Assembly: GCA_002839535.1 (NCBI GenBank)
Contig: PGYF01000087.1
Span: 1-5,024 of the forward strand
Reading direction: 5' to 3'
Source: Nitrospira bacterium HGW-Nitrospira-1
GTDB taxonomy: Bacteria > Nitrospirota > Thermodesulfovibrionia > Thermodesulfovibrionales > UBA6898
DNA length: 5,024 nt
The notes beneath the pieces are model-generated. The model did no database searches, had not been told where the DNA came from, and saw only the letters and a program-made list of their open reading frames with translations. The position numbers and the translations under genes are program-made. Of the stretch, positions 1 to 5,024 are shown piece by piece (position 1 is the first letter of the stretch; every line of letters starts with the position of its first letter).

Positions 1-19
1 TCCCCGATCAAGTCGTGGA
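1..19. repeat. Partial REP-like palindrome at window edge
   Basis: The bases fold into an imperfect stem: TCC/GGA and CGA/TCG pair around a TCAAG loop, with one C-T mismatch between them. The following bases, GGAATGAC, match the style of the GTCATTCC-type dispersed palindromes that I recall from many bacterial genomes, including Nitrospirota and Deltaproteobacteria. The element is cut by the left edge, so its full length cannot be seen. Family assignment is from memory only. Confidence 0.4.
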
Positions 20-66
20 ATGACGGAGGGTGGTCGTGGAATGACGGAGGGTGGTCGTGGAATGAC
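12..66. repeat. 21-bp tandem repeat, about 2.6 copies
   Basis: Three copies begin at 12, 33 and 54. The first two are complete and identical over 21 bp; the third stops after 13 bp (GTCGTGGAATGAC). The core GTCGTGGAATGAC is also the right arm and flank of the palindrome at 1-19, so the array looks like local duplication of the edge of that element. The minus-strand reading frame through it just repeats a low-complexity Thr/His/Arg pattern and is not a gene. There are no spacers, so it is not a CRISPR array. Nothing else recognisable lies between here and the gene at 141. Confidence 0.85.
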
Positions 67-140
67 ATGATTTGTGACAAGAATGACCCACACGATTACG
101 CGAAGACCCTAATAAAATTATTGGTAAAAAAGGAGAGGTA

Positions 141-1574
141 ATGCGATCCCGATACCCAAGGCTGATAATTGCGGGTCTTAAAGGCGGTTCCGGAAAGACG
201 ATTGTCTCCCTCGGACTCATATCTGCATGGCGTGAAAGAGGTCTGTCAATAGTCCCTTATAAAAAAGGTCCGGACTATATTGACGCTGGATGGCTTTCGT
301 CAGCCGCTAAACAGCCTTGTTATAATCTTGACCGGTTTTTAATAAGTAATGAGAAGATATTGCATTCATTTCAGGGGCATTTCGGCAATGCAGACTGTGC
401 TGTCATAGAAGGCAACAGAGGCCTCTATGACGGGATGGATTTTGCCGGGACTTACAGTACGGCTGAACTTGCAAAGCTGCTCAAAACTCCTGTGGCGCTT
501 GTGCTTGACTGCGCGAAGATGACAAGAACAGTTGCTGCTATCCTGCTTGGCATACAGAAATTCGACAGGAAAGTTGACATAAGAGGAGTTGTCCTGAATC
601 AAATTGCAGGCGTAAGGCACGAAAAGATTATCCGGGAGACAATAGAGAAATACTGTAAAATCCCTGTGCTTGGAGCAATACCGAAACTCAGGAAAGATTT
701 TTTGTCGGAAAGACATATGGGCCTGACGCCTTTCCAGGAACATCCTGAAGTAGAAAAGGCGCTGTCTTTGAGCGGAGATATTGCAAGGGAATATCTTGAC
801 CTTGCCGGCATTCTAAAGATTGCGCGGGGGGCGGTCCCGCTGAAAAAAGGGCATAGGGATTTGGGATTAGGGGATAGTAAGATAAAAACCCCCAACCCCC
901 AACCCCCAACCCCCATTGTTAAGATCGGTTTTATAAGGGATTCCGCCTTCCAGTTTTATTATCCTGAAAATTTTGAGGAGCTTGAAAAAAGAGGGGCGGA
1001 ACTTGTGGAAATTAGCGCGATGAAGGAGGGGAGGCTTCCTGATATAGACGCCCTGTATATCGGCGGCGGTTTTCCGGAGACGAACGCTATTGCGCTCGCA
1101 GGAAATACTGCGTTTAAGAAGTCACTTCGTAAAGCAGTAGAAGGAGGCCTTCCGGTATATGCGGAATGCGGGGGACTGATGTATCTCGGAGAGGCGATAA
1201 ACCTGGGGAATAAAACCTATCCTATGGCCGGGATATTCCCGCTTAGGTTTTGTCTTGAAAAAAAACCGCAGGCGCATGGTTATACCATAGTGGAAATAAC
1301 AGGGGAAAACCCGTTTTATGCCGCAGGCACACTGCTGAGAGGCCATGAATTCCATTATTCAAGAGTTATTGACAGAGAAACAAAGGAAGGGTTGCATTTC
1401 GCTTTTCAGATGAAACGAGGTCAGGGGATTATAGATAAAATGGATGGCCTATGCTATAAAAACGTATTGGCGACCTATACTCACCTGCATGCCCTCGGCT
1501 CTCCTGAATGGGCCGATGGCCTTGTAAATCAGGCAAATTACTATAACCGGAATCATAAGAGGAGAATTGAATGA
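141..1574 (+). CDS. dsrN: DsrN, siroheme amidase (cobyrinate a,c-diamide synthase family)
   Basis: The 477-residue protein has the two-domain CobB/CbiA architecture. The N-terminal ATP-dependent domain shows a P-loop (GLKGGSGKT, residues 12-20), a KKGPDYID segment (41-48) and the family signature EGNRGLYDG (90-98). The C-terminal class I glutamine amidotransferase domain shows YIGGGFPE (306-313), the nucleophile Cys343 in AECGG, and the His-rich THLH segment (His448/His450). The family transfers amide nitrogen from glutamine to tetrapyrrole carboxylates. Beside dsrC and dsrMK the likely substrate is siroheme, giving the siroamide of DsrAB; this is inferred from context, and the fold alone would fit a cobalamin-pathway enzyme. 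The ATG is preceded by AGGAGAGG at 131-138. The linker at residues 230-258 is Pro-rich and encoded by a 7-nt repeat (see 889-914). The stop overlaps the next gene by ATGA. Confidence 0.9.
   Translation: MRSRYPRLIIAGLKGGSGKTIVSLGLISAWRERGLSIVPYKKGPDYIDAGWLSSAAKQPCYNLDRFLISNEKILHSFQGHFGNADCAVIEGNRGLYDGMDFAGTYSTAELAKLLKTPVALVLDCAKMTRTVAAILLGIQKFDRKVDIRGVVLNQIAGVRHEKIIRETIEKYCKIPVLGAIPKLRKDFLSERHMGLTPFQEHPEVEKALSLSGDIAREYLDLAGILKIARGAVPLKKGHRDLGLGDSKIKTPNPQPPTPIVKIGFIRDSAFQFYYPENFEELEKRGAELVEISAMKEGRLPDIDALYIGGGFPETNAIALAGNTAFKKSLRKAVEGGLPVYAECGGLMYLGEAINLGNKTYPMAGIFPLRFCLEKKPQAHGYTIVEITGENPFYAAGTLLRGHEFHYSRVIDRETKEGLHFAFQMKRGQGIIDKMDGLCYKNVLATYTHLHALGSPEWADGLVNQANYYNRNHKRRIE
856..914. repeat. 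Heptameric G-rich/C-rich repeat inside dsrN linker
   Basis: On the + strand, four perfect runs of five C lie at 889-893, 896-900, 903-907 and 910-914, each separated by AA, giving a 7-nt unit. Upstream, GGGAT recurs at 856, 863 and 871 with roughly the same period. The G-rich arm (856-875) and the C-rich arm can pair imperfectly as a foldback around 876-888. The segment encodes the low-complexity Pro-rich linker at about residues 239-258, between the ATPase and glutaminase domains, where extra sequence would be tolerated. On the minus strand the four G5 runs meet the simple pattern for a G-quadruplex. It may be an inserted or expanded repeat. Confidence 0.8.
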
Positions 1575-1933
1575 GCAGATATGACGGCGACAGCATATTG
1601 AGGTGCCCGTTTTGCGATAGCCCGATAGAAGAACCAAAAGAGATCATGGGCCGCTTTGGAAATACTTTTAACGGGGGCGGATGTATATGCGGCGCAGCAT
1701 ATGTATACGACCGCAGCGGCCATAATATGGGGGATGCGTATGTTGATGTGTTAAGCCTGGCCTGTGATGGAGACCTTGATAAGGCCTGGAGCATGACGCC
1801 TGATGAGGACTATGAAATACTGGAATTGACCTATAACACCAGGAGTCATAAATTTGGAAGAGAAGCAGTCTCGCGCGGAAGACCATCGCCGGGCTTTGTT
1901 TTTGTCCGTCTGAAAATAAATAAAGATGATTAG
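1571..1933 (+). CDS. Zinc-ribbon protein of unknown function, coupled to dsrN
   Basis: A 120-residue, probably cytoplasmic protein with no signal peptide or membrane segment. Four cysteines form a likely zinc ribbon: CPFC at 12-15 and CIC at 38-40. Between and after them lie a Gly/Asn-rich stretch (GRFGNTFNGGG, 27-37), a GHNMGDAYVD segment (50-59) and an acidic DKAWSMTPDEDYE segment (69-81). The C-terminal part is basic and ends in a beta-like FVFVRLK. The start overlaps the dsrN stop (ATGA) and has AGAGGAG at 1558-1564, so translation is probably coupled to dsrN. I recall similar proteins next to dsr genes in other sulfate reducers but know no assigned function. A role in siroheme amidation, DsrAB maturation or locus regulation is only inferred from position. 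Confidence 0.85.
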   Translation: MSRYDGDSILRCPFCDSPIEEPKEIMGRFGNTFNGGGCICGAAYVYDRSGHNMGDAYVDVLSLACDGDLDKAWSMTPDEDYEILELTYNTRSHKFGREAVSRGRPSPGFVFVRLKINKDD

Positions 1934-1951
1934 CTGATAAGTTTTTTTTAT

Positions 1952-1986
1952 TTGACCGCAGGCAGCTATATGTATTATTGTTGACA
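1952..1986 (+). promoter_or_regulatory. Candidate promoter region upstream of dsrC
   Basis: Two -35-like hexamers occur: TTGACC at 1952-1957, followed after 15 bp by the -10-like TATTAT (1973-1978), and a perfect TTGACA at 1981-1986 whose best -10 at 2004-2009 (ACAAAT) is poor. The first pair has a shorter spacer than the optimal 17 bp. Either would give a leader of well over 100 bases before dsrC. The dsrC gene is usually among the most highly expressed genes in these organisms, so a dedicated promoter here is expected, but the exact site is uncertain. Confidence 0.35.
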
Positions 1987-2014
1987 GTCAAATCTGATCA
2001 GCAACAAATCAGAT
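1978..2014. promoter_or_regulatory. Dyad-rich cluster, possible operator, upstream of dsrC
   Basis: Several inverted repeats overlap within 37 bp. TTGAC-A-GTCAA spans 1981-1991 and covers the TTGACA hexamer. CTGATCAG at 1994-2001 is a perfect 8-bp palindrome. ATCTGAT (1992-1998) pairs with ATCAGAT (2008-2014), and TTGTTG (1978-1983) with CAACAA (2002-2007). The last two stems cannot form together. This could be a binding site for a dimeric regulator or alternative leader-RNA structures. It does not match the FNR/CRP consensus (TTGAT-N4-ATCAA). No regulator can be named. Confidence 0.4.
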
Positions 2015-2024
2015 GAATTCTGAG

Positions 2025-2105
2025 CTTTAAAGATAAGTTGAATACTTTTGGTATTTTACTTAGTTGTTGGGATATATTCCCTTCAAAGATAAAAATCAAA
2101 TACTT
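2025..2105. repeat. Imperfect direct repeat in the dsrC leader
   Basis: The segment 2025-2048 recurs at 2081-2105. CTTTAAAGATAA and CTTCAAAGATAA differ at one base of twelve, and both are followed a few bases later by a shared AATACTT. The copies start 56 bp apart and flank a small dyad, GGGA-TATAT-TCCC (2069-2081). They lie between the candidate promoter and the dsrC ribosome binding site. They could be paired regulator sites or a simple duplication. Confidence 0.5.
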
Positions 2106-2127
2106 ACATTGTGAAAGGGGGAAAAAC

Positions 2128-2463
2128 ATGGCAACAATGGATTTTCAGGGAAAACAGGTCGAGGTGGACGACGATGGTTATTTGTTGAATCTTGACGACT
2201 GGACAAAAGATTTGGCCGCTGAACTGGCCAGGCAGGAGAGCGTAGAACTTACAGATGCACACTGGGAGGTTATCACCTTCCTGAGAGAGTACTACAAACA
2301 GTACCAGATTGCTCCGATGATCAAGATCCTCGTCAAAGAGATAGGAAAGGCCCTGGGACCGGAAAAAGGCAATACAAAATACCTTTATGAACTGTATCCA
2401 GGCGGTCCTGCGAAACAGGCATGTAAATATGCCGGACTTCCAAAGCCTACAGGCTGCGTATAA
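2128..2463 (+). CDS. dsrC: DsrC, sulfur-carrier protein of dissimilatory sulfite reduction
   Basis: A 111-residue cytoplasmic protein of the DsrC/TusE family, full length. The C-terminal arm ends in TGCV: Cys110 is the penultimate residue and Cys99 lies 11 residues before it (C-x10-C). These are the two redox cysteines that distinguish true DsrC from TusE, which has only one. In the known pathway DsrC binds the sulfur of the DsrAB intermediate as a trisulfide, which the DsrMKJOP complex then reduces. The N-terminal part (FQGKQVEVDDDGYLLNLDDW) and the central TDAHWEVITFLREYY helix are typical. The ATG at 2128 is chosen because AAGGGGG (2114-2120) sits seven bases upstream and the resulting MATMDF start matches family length; an in-frame TTG at 2038 would add 30 non-homologous residues. 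A terminator follows 20 bases after the stop, so dsrC is largely a single-gene transcript. Confidence 0.97.
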   Translation: MATMDFQGKQVEVDDDGYLLNLDDWTKDLAAELARQESVELTDAHWEVITFLREYYKQYQIAPMIKILVKEIGKALGPEKGNTKYLYELYPGGPAKQACKYAGLPKPTGCV

Positions 2464-2483
2464 GGGCATTGCTTTTCGATCAA

Positions 2484-2528
2484 AAAAACAGTACCCCATT
2501 GAGTATGCTTCTTTGGGGTACTGTTTTT
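2484..2528 (+). terminator. Intrinsic terminator after dsrC, probably bidirectional
   Basis: A perfect 15-bp inverted repeat, AAAAACAGTACCCCA (2484-2498) and TGGGGTACTGTTTTT (2514-2528), encloses a 15-nt loop. The GC-containing core (CAGTACCCCA) is flanked by an A-tract and a T-tract, so it can act as a Rho-independent terminator on either strand. It separates dsrC from the RsbRD-type gene, dsrM and dsrK, which must be reached by readthrough or by their own promoter. A weak TAAAAT at 2537-2542 is the only -10-like match I see downstream. Confidence 0.9.
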
Positions 2529-2568
2529 GAGGCAGATAAAATCAGAAAGTGAGAAGGAGCGGGCAGTA

Positions 2569-3138
2569 ATGGTTGCGAATCTGAAAAATATTCTGTCAGA
2601 AAAAAGATCGGTCATCCTGGAAAGATGGGTCGATCACATCCTTGATACGTATCCAGCCGAAACAGCCAATTTTTTGCGTGAAAAGAAGAACAGATTTGCC
2701 AATCCTGTAGCTCACAGCGTATCAGAGGGAGTAGAGGGCATCTTCGAAGATCTTCTTCAGGGAATCGACAAGGACAGAGTCTCTGTATTTCTTGATAATA
2801 TCATCAGAATACGGGCGATTCAGGAGTTCACCCCATCTCAGGCCATCTCTTTCGTCTTCTTTCTGAAAAAAATCATGCGTGATGAGCTTGCAAGGGAGAT
2901 CCGTGAAAACAATCTCTCTGACGAACTGGCGCTGATTGAAAATCACATCGATTTGCTGGGACTTCTTGCCTTCGACATTTTTATGGGCTGCAGAGAGAAG
3001 CTGTACGATATCAAAGCTAATGAAATGAAACACATGACTTTCAGACTTTTACAGAAAGCAAACCTGATCTATGAGAAGCCGGAAGAAGAACCGGACGTCT
3101 CAGACAGCAATTTTGTTAACTTAAACGAAAAGAGGTAA
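2569..3138 (+). CDS. RsbRD N-terminal-domain protein upstream of dsrM
   Basis: A 189-residue, mostly helical soluble protein that resembles the N-terminal domain of RsbR/RsbRD co-antagonists of stressosomes. Visible features are an opening helix with the conserved Trp20 (SVILERWVDHILDTYP), the ANPVAHSVSEG segment (44-54), the IRIRAIQEFTPSQAISFVFF segment (79-98) and a late helix, DLLGLLAFDIFMGCREKLYD (128-147). There is no STAS domain, so it is a stand-alone sensor-like domain, and it ends in an acidic tail (about 170-182). The ATG is chosen because GAAGGAG (2553-2559) lies nine bases upstream; the in-frame TTG at 2527 overlaps the terminator. The stop is four bases from dsrM, so the two are cotranscribed. 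I recall proteins of this type beside dsrMKJOP in other sulfate reducers. Their function is not established; sensing or assembly for the complex is inference. Confidence 0.85.
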   Translation: MVANLKNILSEKRSVILERWVDHILDTYPAETANFLREKKNRFANPVAHSVSEGVEGIFEDLLQGIDKDRVSVFLDNIIRIRAIQEFTPSQAISFVFFLKKIMRDELAREIRENNLSDELALIENHIDLLGLLAFDIFMGCREKLYDIKANEMKHMTFRLLQKANLIYEKPEEEPDVSDSNFVNLNEKR

Positions 3139-3142
3139 CCAA

Positions 3143-4135
3143 ATGAGAGCCTTAATGCCCTTCTTCACAGTTATAGTGCTGGTTCTGCTTGCCTTTATAG
3201 GAGTGAAGATGGCGAACCTCCACTTTCTTTTCGGAGTGCTGATCCCCTACGCTGCGGTTGCGGTTTTCATCGGTGGTTTCATTTATCGCGTTGCGCAATG
3301 GGGACGTTCGCCTGTGCCATTCCGCATACCTACTACATGCGGCCAGATGGAGTCACTTCCCTGGATCAAACAGAACAAGCTTGAAAACCCTTCCACCACA
3401 ATAGGGGTTATAGGAAGGATGCTGCTGGAAGTGTTGTTTTTCCGTTCCCTGTTCAGGAATATTAAGACTGAATTCAGGGAAGGCCCGAGGCTTTCGTACG
3501 GGTCTGACAAATGGCTCTGGATGGCTGGACTTGCCTTCCACTGGTCATTCCTTGTTATCCTTGTCAGGCATTTGAGGTTCTTCAGTCTGAATGTGCCTTT
3601 TGTAATAAAGATGATCGAGGGGCTTGACAGCTTTTTACAGATCGGAGCGCCTTTGTTTTACATTACAGACGCCGCTATTTTAGGAGCGGTTACGTTTCTT
3701 GTCATCAGAAGGTTCTGGATACCTCAGGTGAGATATATCTCTCTTGCCGCTGATTATTTCCCGCTCTTTCTTATACTGGGCATTGCAGGCTCAGGCGTTT
3801 TGATGAGATATTTCCTGAAGGTGCATATTGTCGGGGTGAAGGAGCTGGCGATGGGATTGGTCAGTTTCAGCCCGATAATCCCGGAAGGCATTGGAGTTAT
3901 CTTTTATATCCACCTGTTTCTTATCTGCGTGTTGTTTGCGTATTTCCCTTTCAGCAAGCTGATGCATATGGGCGGGGTTTTTCTCAGCCCAACCAGAAAT
4001 CTGGCGAATAACAGCAGGGCAGTCAGGCACATCAATCCCTGGAACTATCCCGTCCATGTGCATACCTATGAAGAATACGAAGACGACTTCAGGGAAAAAA
4101 TGAAAAAGGCTGGGTTACCAGTAGAAAAGGAGTAG
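3143..4135 (+). CDS. dsrM: DsrM, membrane cytochrome b subunit of DsrMKJOP
   Basis: A 330-residue NarI-like integral membrane protein, full length. Six hydrophobic segments are visible near residues 5-24, 28-50, 123-146, 168-190, 203-224 and 250-272. Four histidines have the spacing of the heme b ligands in nitrate reductase NarI: His133-x9-His143 and His257-x17-His275. This predicts two b hemes spanning the membrane between segments 3 and 6. In the complex DsrM exchanges electrons with menaquinol and passes them to DsrK. The hydrophilic loop at about 51-120 and the C-terminal tail (HINPWNYPVHVHTYEEYEDDF) are typical of DsrM. The start has AGAGG at 3131-3135, which touches the stop of the preceding gene. 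The stop is two bases before the dsrK start and overlaps its ribosome binding site, so the genes are tightly coupled. Confidence 0.95.
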   Translation: MRALMPFFTVIVLVLLAFIGVKMANLHFLFGVLIPYAAVAVFIGGFIYRVAQWGRSPVPFRIPTTCGQMESLPWIKQNKLENPSTTIGVIGRMLLEVLFFRSLFRNIKTEFREGPRLSYGSDKWLWMAGLAFHWSFLVILVRHLRFFSLNVPFVIKMIEGLDSFLQIGAPLFYITDAAILGAVTFLVIRRFWIPQVRYISLAADYFPLFLILGIAGSGVLMRYFLKVHIVGVKELAMGLVSFSPIIPEGIGVIFYIHLFLICVLFAYFPFSKLMHMGGVFLSPTRNLANNSRAVRHINPWNYPVHVHTYEEYEDDFREKMKKAGLPVEKE

Positions 4136-4137
4136 AG

Positions 4138-5024
4138 ATGGCAAAAGATCCTGATAAAAAAGAACTGTCTAAATTAGATTATACTCCTCCCGCAACGGGG
4201 TGGATGGATACGCCGGTTGAATTCAAGAGAACCTCCAGATATTGGAATTCCCGAATGCGCGGGACTGGTCGCCGGCAGAAGATGACTGGAAACTGCCGAA
4301 AGACTGGGAAGGGACGATCCTGGAGGCAATGGCTGACAGGTTGTCCAAGTACCGTTCCTTTAAGTTGTTTATGGATATCTGTGTCAGATGCGGCGCCTGC
4401 GCTGACAAGTGCCATTTCTATATCGGCTCAGGAGACCCCAGGAATATGCCTGTGCTCAGGGCAGAACTGATGAGATCGGTTTACCGTAAATATTTCACGA
4501 CTCCGGGCAAGATACTCGGCAGGCTCGCAGGGGCAAGGGAACTCACTGTTGATGTATTGAAAGAATGGTGGTATTACTTTTTTCAGTGCACGGAATGCCG
4601 CCGCTGTTCAGTCTTCTGTCCCTATGGCATAGACCAGGCTGAGATCACAATGATGGGCAGGGAATTCCTCAACCTGCTCGGCCTGAACACAGACTGGATC
4701 TCAGGCCCTGTGGCCAACTGTTATATGAAGGGCAACCACCTCGGCCTCGAGCCGCACGCCATCATGAACAGCATTGAGGGAATGATTGACGACATAGAGA
4801 CCGTAACAGGCATAAGGATAAACCCTTCTTTCAACAGGAAGGGCGCAGAGATACTCTTTGTCACCCCATCCGGAGACCTCTTCGCTGACCCCGGCACATA
4901 TACCTGTATGGGCTATATGATGCTTTTCCACGAACTCGGACTCGATTATACCTGGAGCACGTATGCTTCAGAAGGCGGGAACTTCGGCTTATTTACATCA
5001 AACGAAATGGCGAAAAGGCTGAAT
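4138..5024 (+). CDS. dsrK: DsrK, HdrD-like iron-sulfur subunit; frame-disrupted and cut by the window end
   Basis: The gene starts at ATG 4138 with AAAAGGAG at 4125-4132 and reads 30 codons of clear DsrK (ending DTPVEFK). The conserved sequence then continues in another frame, from about 4227-4233 to the window end, as LEFPNARDWSPAEDDWK and onward with no stop for 265 codons. That part contains two CxxCxxCxxxC [4Fe-4S] motifs: CVRCGACADKC (codons from 4380 to 4410) and CTECRRCSVFC (4587 to 4617). The HdrD-type C-terminal CCG domains lie beyond the edge. DsrK is proposed to carry the catalytic site that reduces the DsrC trisulfide with electrons from DsrM. The original frame instead ends at 4470 after 110 codons and contains neither motif. 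An in-frame ATG at 4329 could restart translation with both motifs intact, but its GGAGG is only two bases away. About 295 of the roughly 550 expected residues are visible. Confidence 0.93.
4227..4233 (+). other. Frame break in dsrK
   Basis: Codons starting at positions such as 4225 (frame of ATG 4138) are DsrK-like up to AAG 4225-4227. From CTC 4233 onward only the frame offset by -1 is DsrK-like. A stop in that second frame at 4218-4220 fixes the left limit, so the break lies between 4221 and 4233. The change equals one missing base (or two extra bases), modulo three. Homologues as I remember them have about ten more residues between PVEF and the LxFPNxRxW segment, so a deletion of about 31 bases would explain both the shift and the shortness. 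No slippery heptamer is present at the site. Confidence 0.85.

Noticed and set aside
67..140. Promoter for dsrN
   Set aside because: A TAAAAT at 113-118 is a fair -10, but no -35-like hexamer lies at suitable spacing; transcription may start further upstream, outside the window.
67..140. Cobalamin riboswitch ahead of the CobB-like gene
   Set aside because: The leader is too short and has no B12-box-like sequence, which also fits a siroheme rather than a cobalamin role.
366..743. Antisense reading frames of 100-131 codons opposite dsrN, the zinc-ribbon gene, dsrC and the RsbRD gene
   Set aside because: They are shadows of well-supported + strand genes, without ribosome binding sites or recognisable protein features.
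1934..1960. Terminator after the zinc-ribbon gene, suggested by a run of eight T at 1942-1949
   Set aside because: No stable GC-containing hairpin precedes the T-run.
2038..2127. TTG start giving DsrC a 30-residue N-terminal extension
   Set aside because: The extension resembles no DsrC sequence I know, has no ribosome binding site, and the ATG at 2128 has a strong one at the right spacing.
2527..2568. TTG start for the RsbRD-type protein
   Set aside because: It lies inside the terminator stem, whereas ATG 2569 has GAAGGAG nine bases upstream.
4150..4240. Programmed ribosomal frameshifting in dsrK
   Set aside because: The A-run at about 4153-4160 lies before more than 20 codons that are still in the correct DsrK frame, and no slippery heptamer or strong stem sits at the break itself.
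4138..4470. The 110-codon frame as a separate small protein
   Set aside because: Only its first 30 codons are protein-like; the rest is dsrK read out of frame, rich in Arg/Ser and without the cluster cysteines.

Overview
This window is a dissimilatory sulfite reductase (dsr) accessory locus from a sulfur-metabolising anaerobe. All genes lie on the + strand in the order dsrN (siroheme amidase), a zinc-ribbon protein of unknown function, dsrC, an RsbRD-N-domain protein, dsrM and the first part of dsrK, which runs off the right edge. The gene set fits sulfate or sulfite reducers such as Nitrospirota (Thermodesulfovibrio-like or uncultured relatives) or Desulfobacterota. I lean towards an uncultured Nitrospirota-like bacterium, but this rests on overall impression; the dsrAB genes that would settle it are outside the window.

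Positions 1-140 hold no gene. They contain the end of a REP-like palindrome and a 21-bp tandem repeat. The dsrN gene (141-1574) and the zinc-ribbon gene (1571-1933) overlap by ATGA and are probably translationally coupled. The dsrN coding region carries a perfect 7-nt repeat (four runs of five C) in the linker between its two domains. The 194-bp gap before dsrC is rich in dyads and an imperfect direct repeat, and probably holds the dsrC promoter and control sites. The dsrC gene (2128-2463) ends at a strong hairpin terminator with A/T tails. The RsbRD-type gene (2569-3138), dsrM (3143-4135) and dsrK (4138 onward) follow with only a few bases between genes, each with a Shine-Dalgarno sequence.

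Known biology of the families: DsrN amidates siroheme to give the siroamide cofactor of DsrAB. DsrC carries the sulfite-derived sulfur as a trisulfide on its two C-terminal cysteines. The DsrMKJOP membrane complex, in which DsrM is the cytochrome b and DsrK the HdrD-like iron-sulfur subunit, reduces that trisulfide with electrons from the menaquinone pool. The two uncharacterised genes sit in this pathway by position only.

The most striking anomaly is in dsrK. Its first 30 codons and the following ~265 codons are both clearly DsrK but lie in different frames, with the break at about 4227-4233. The cause is either a real frame-disrupting deletion or a sequencing/assembly error. No wholly new system is evident. 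The best leads are the zinc-ribbon protein, the RsbRD-type protein and the frame-sensitive repeat in dsrN.
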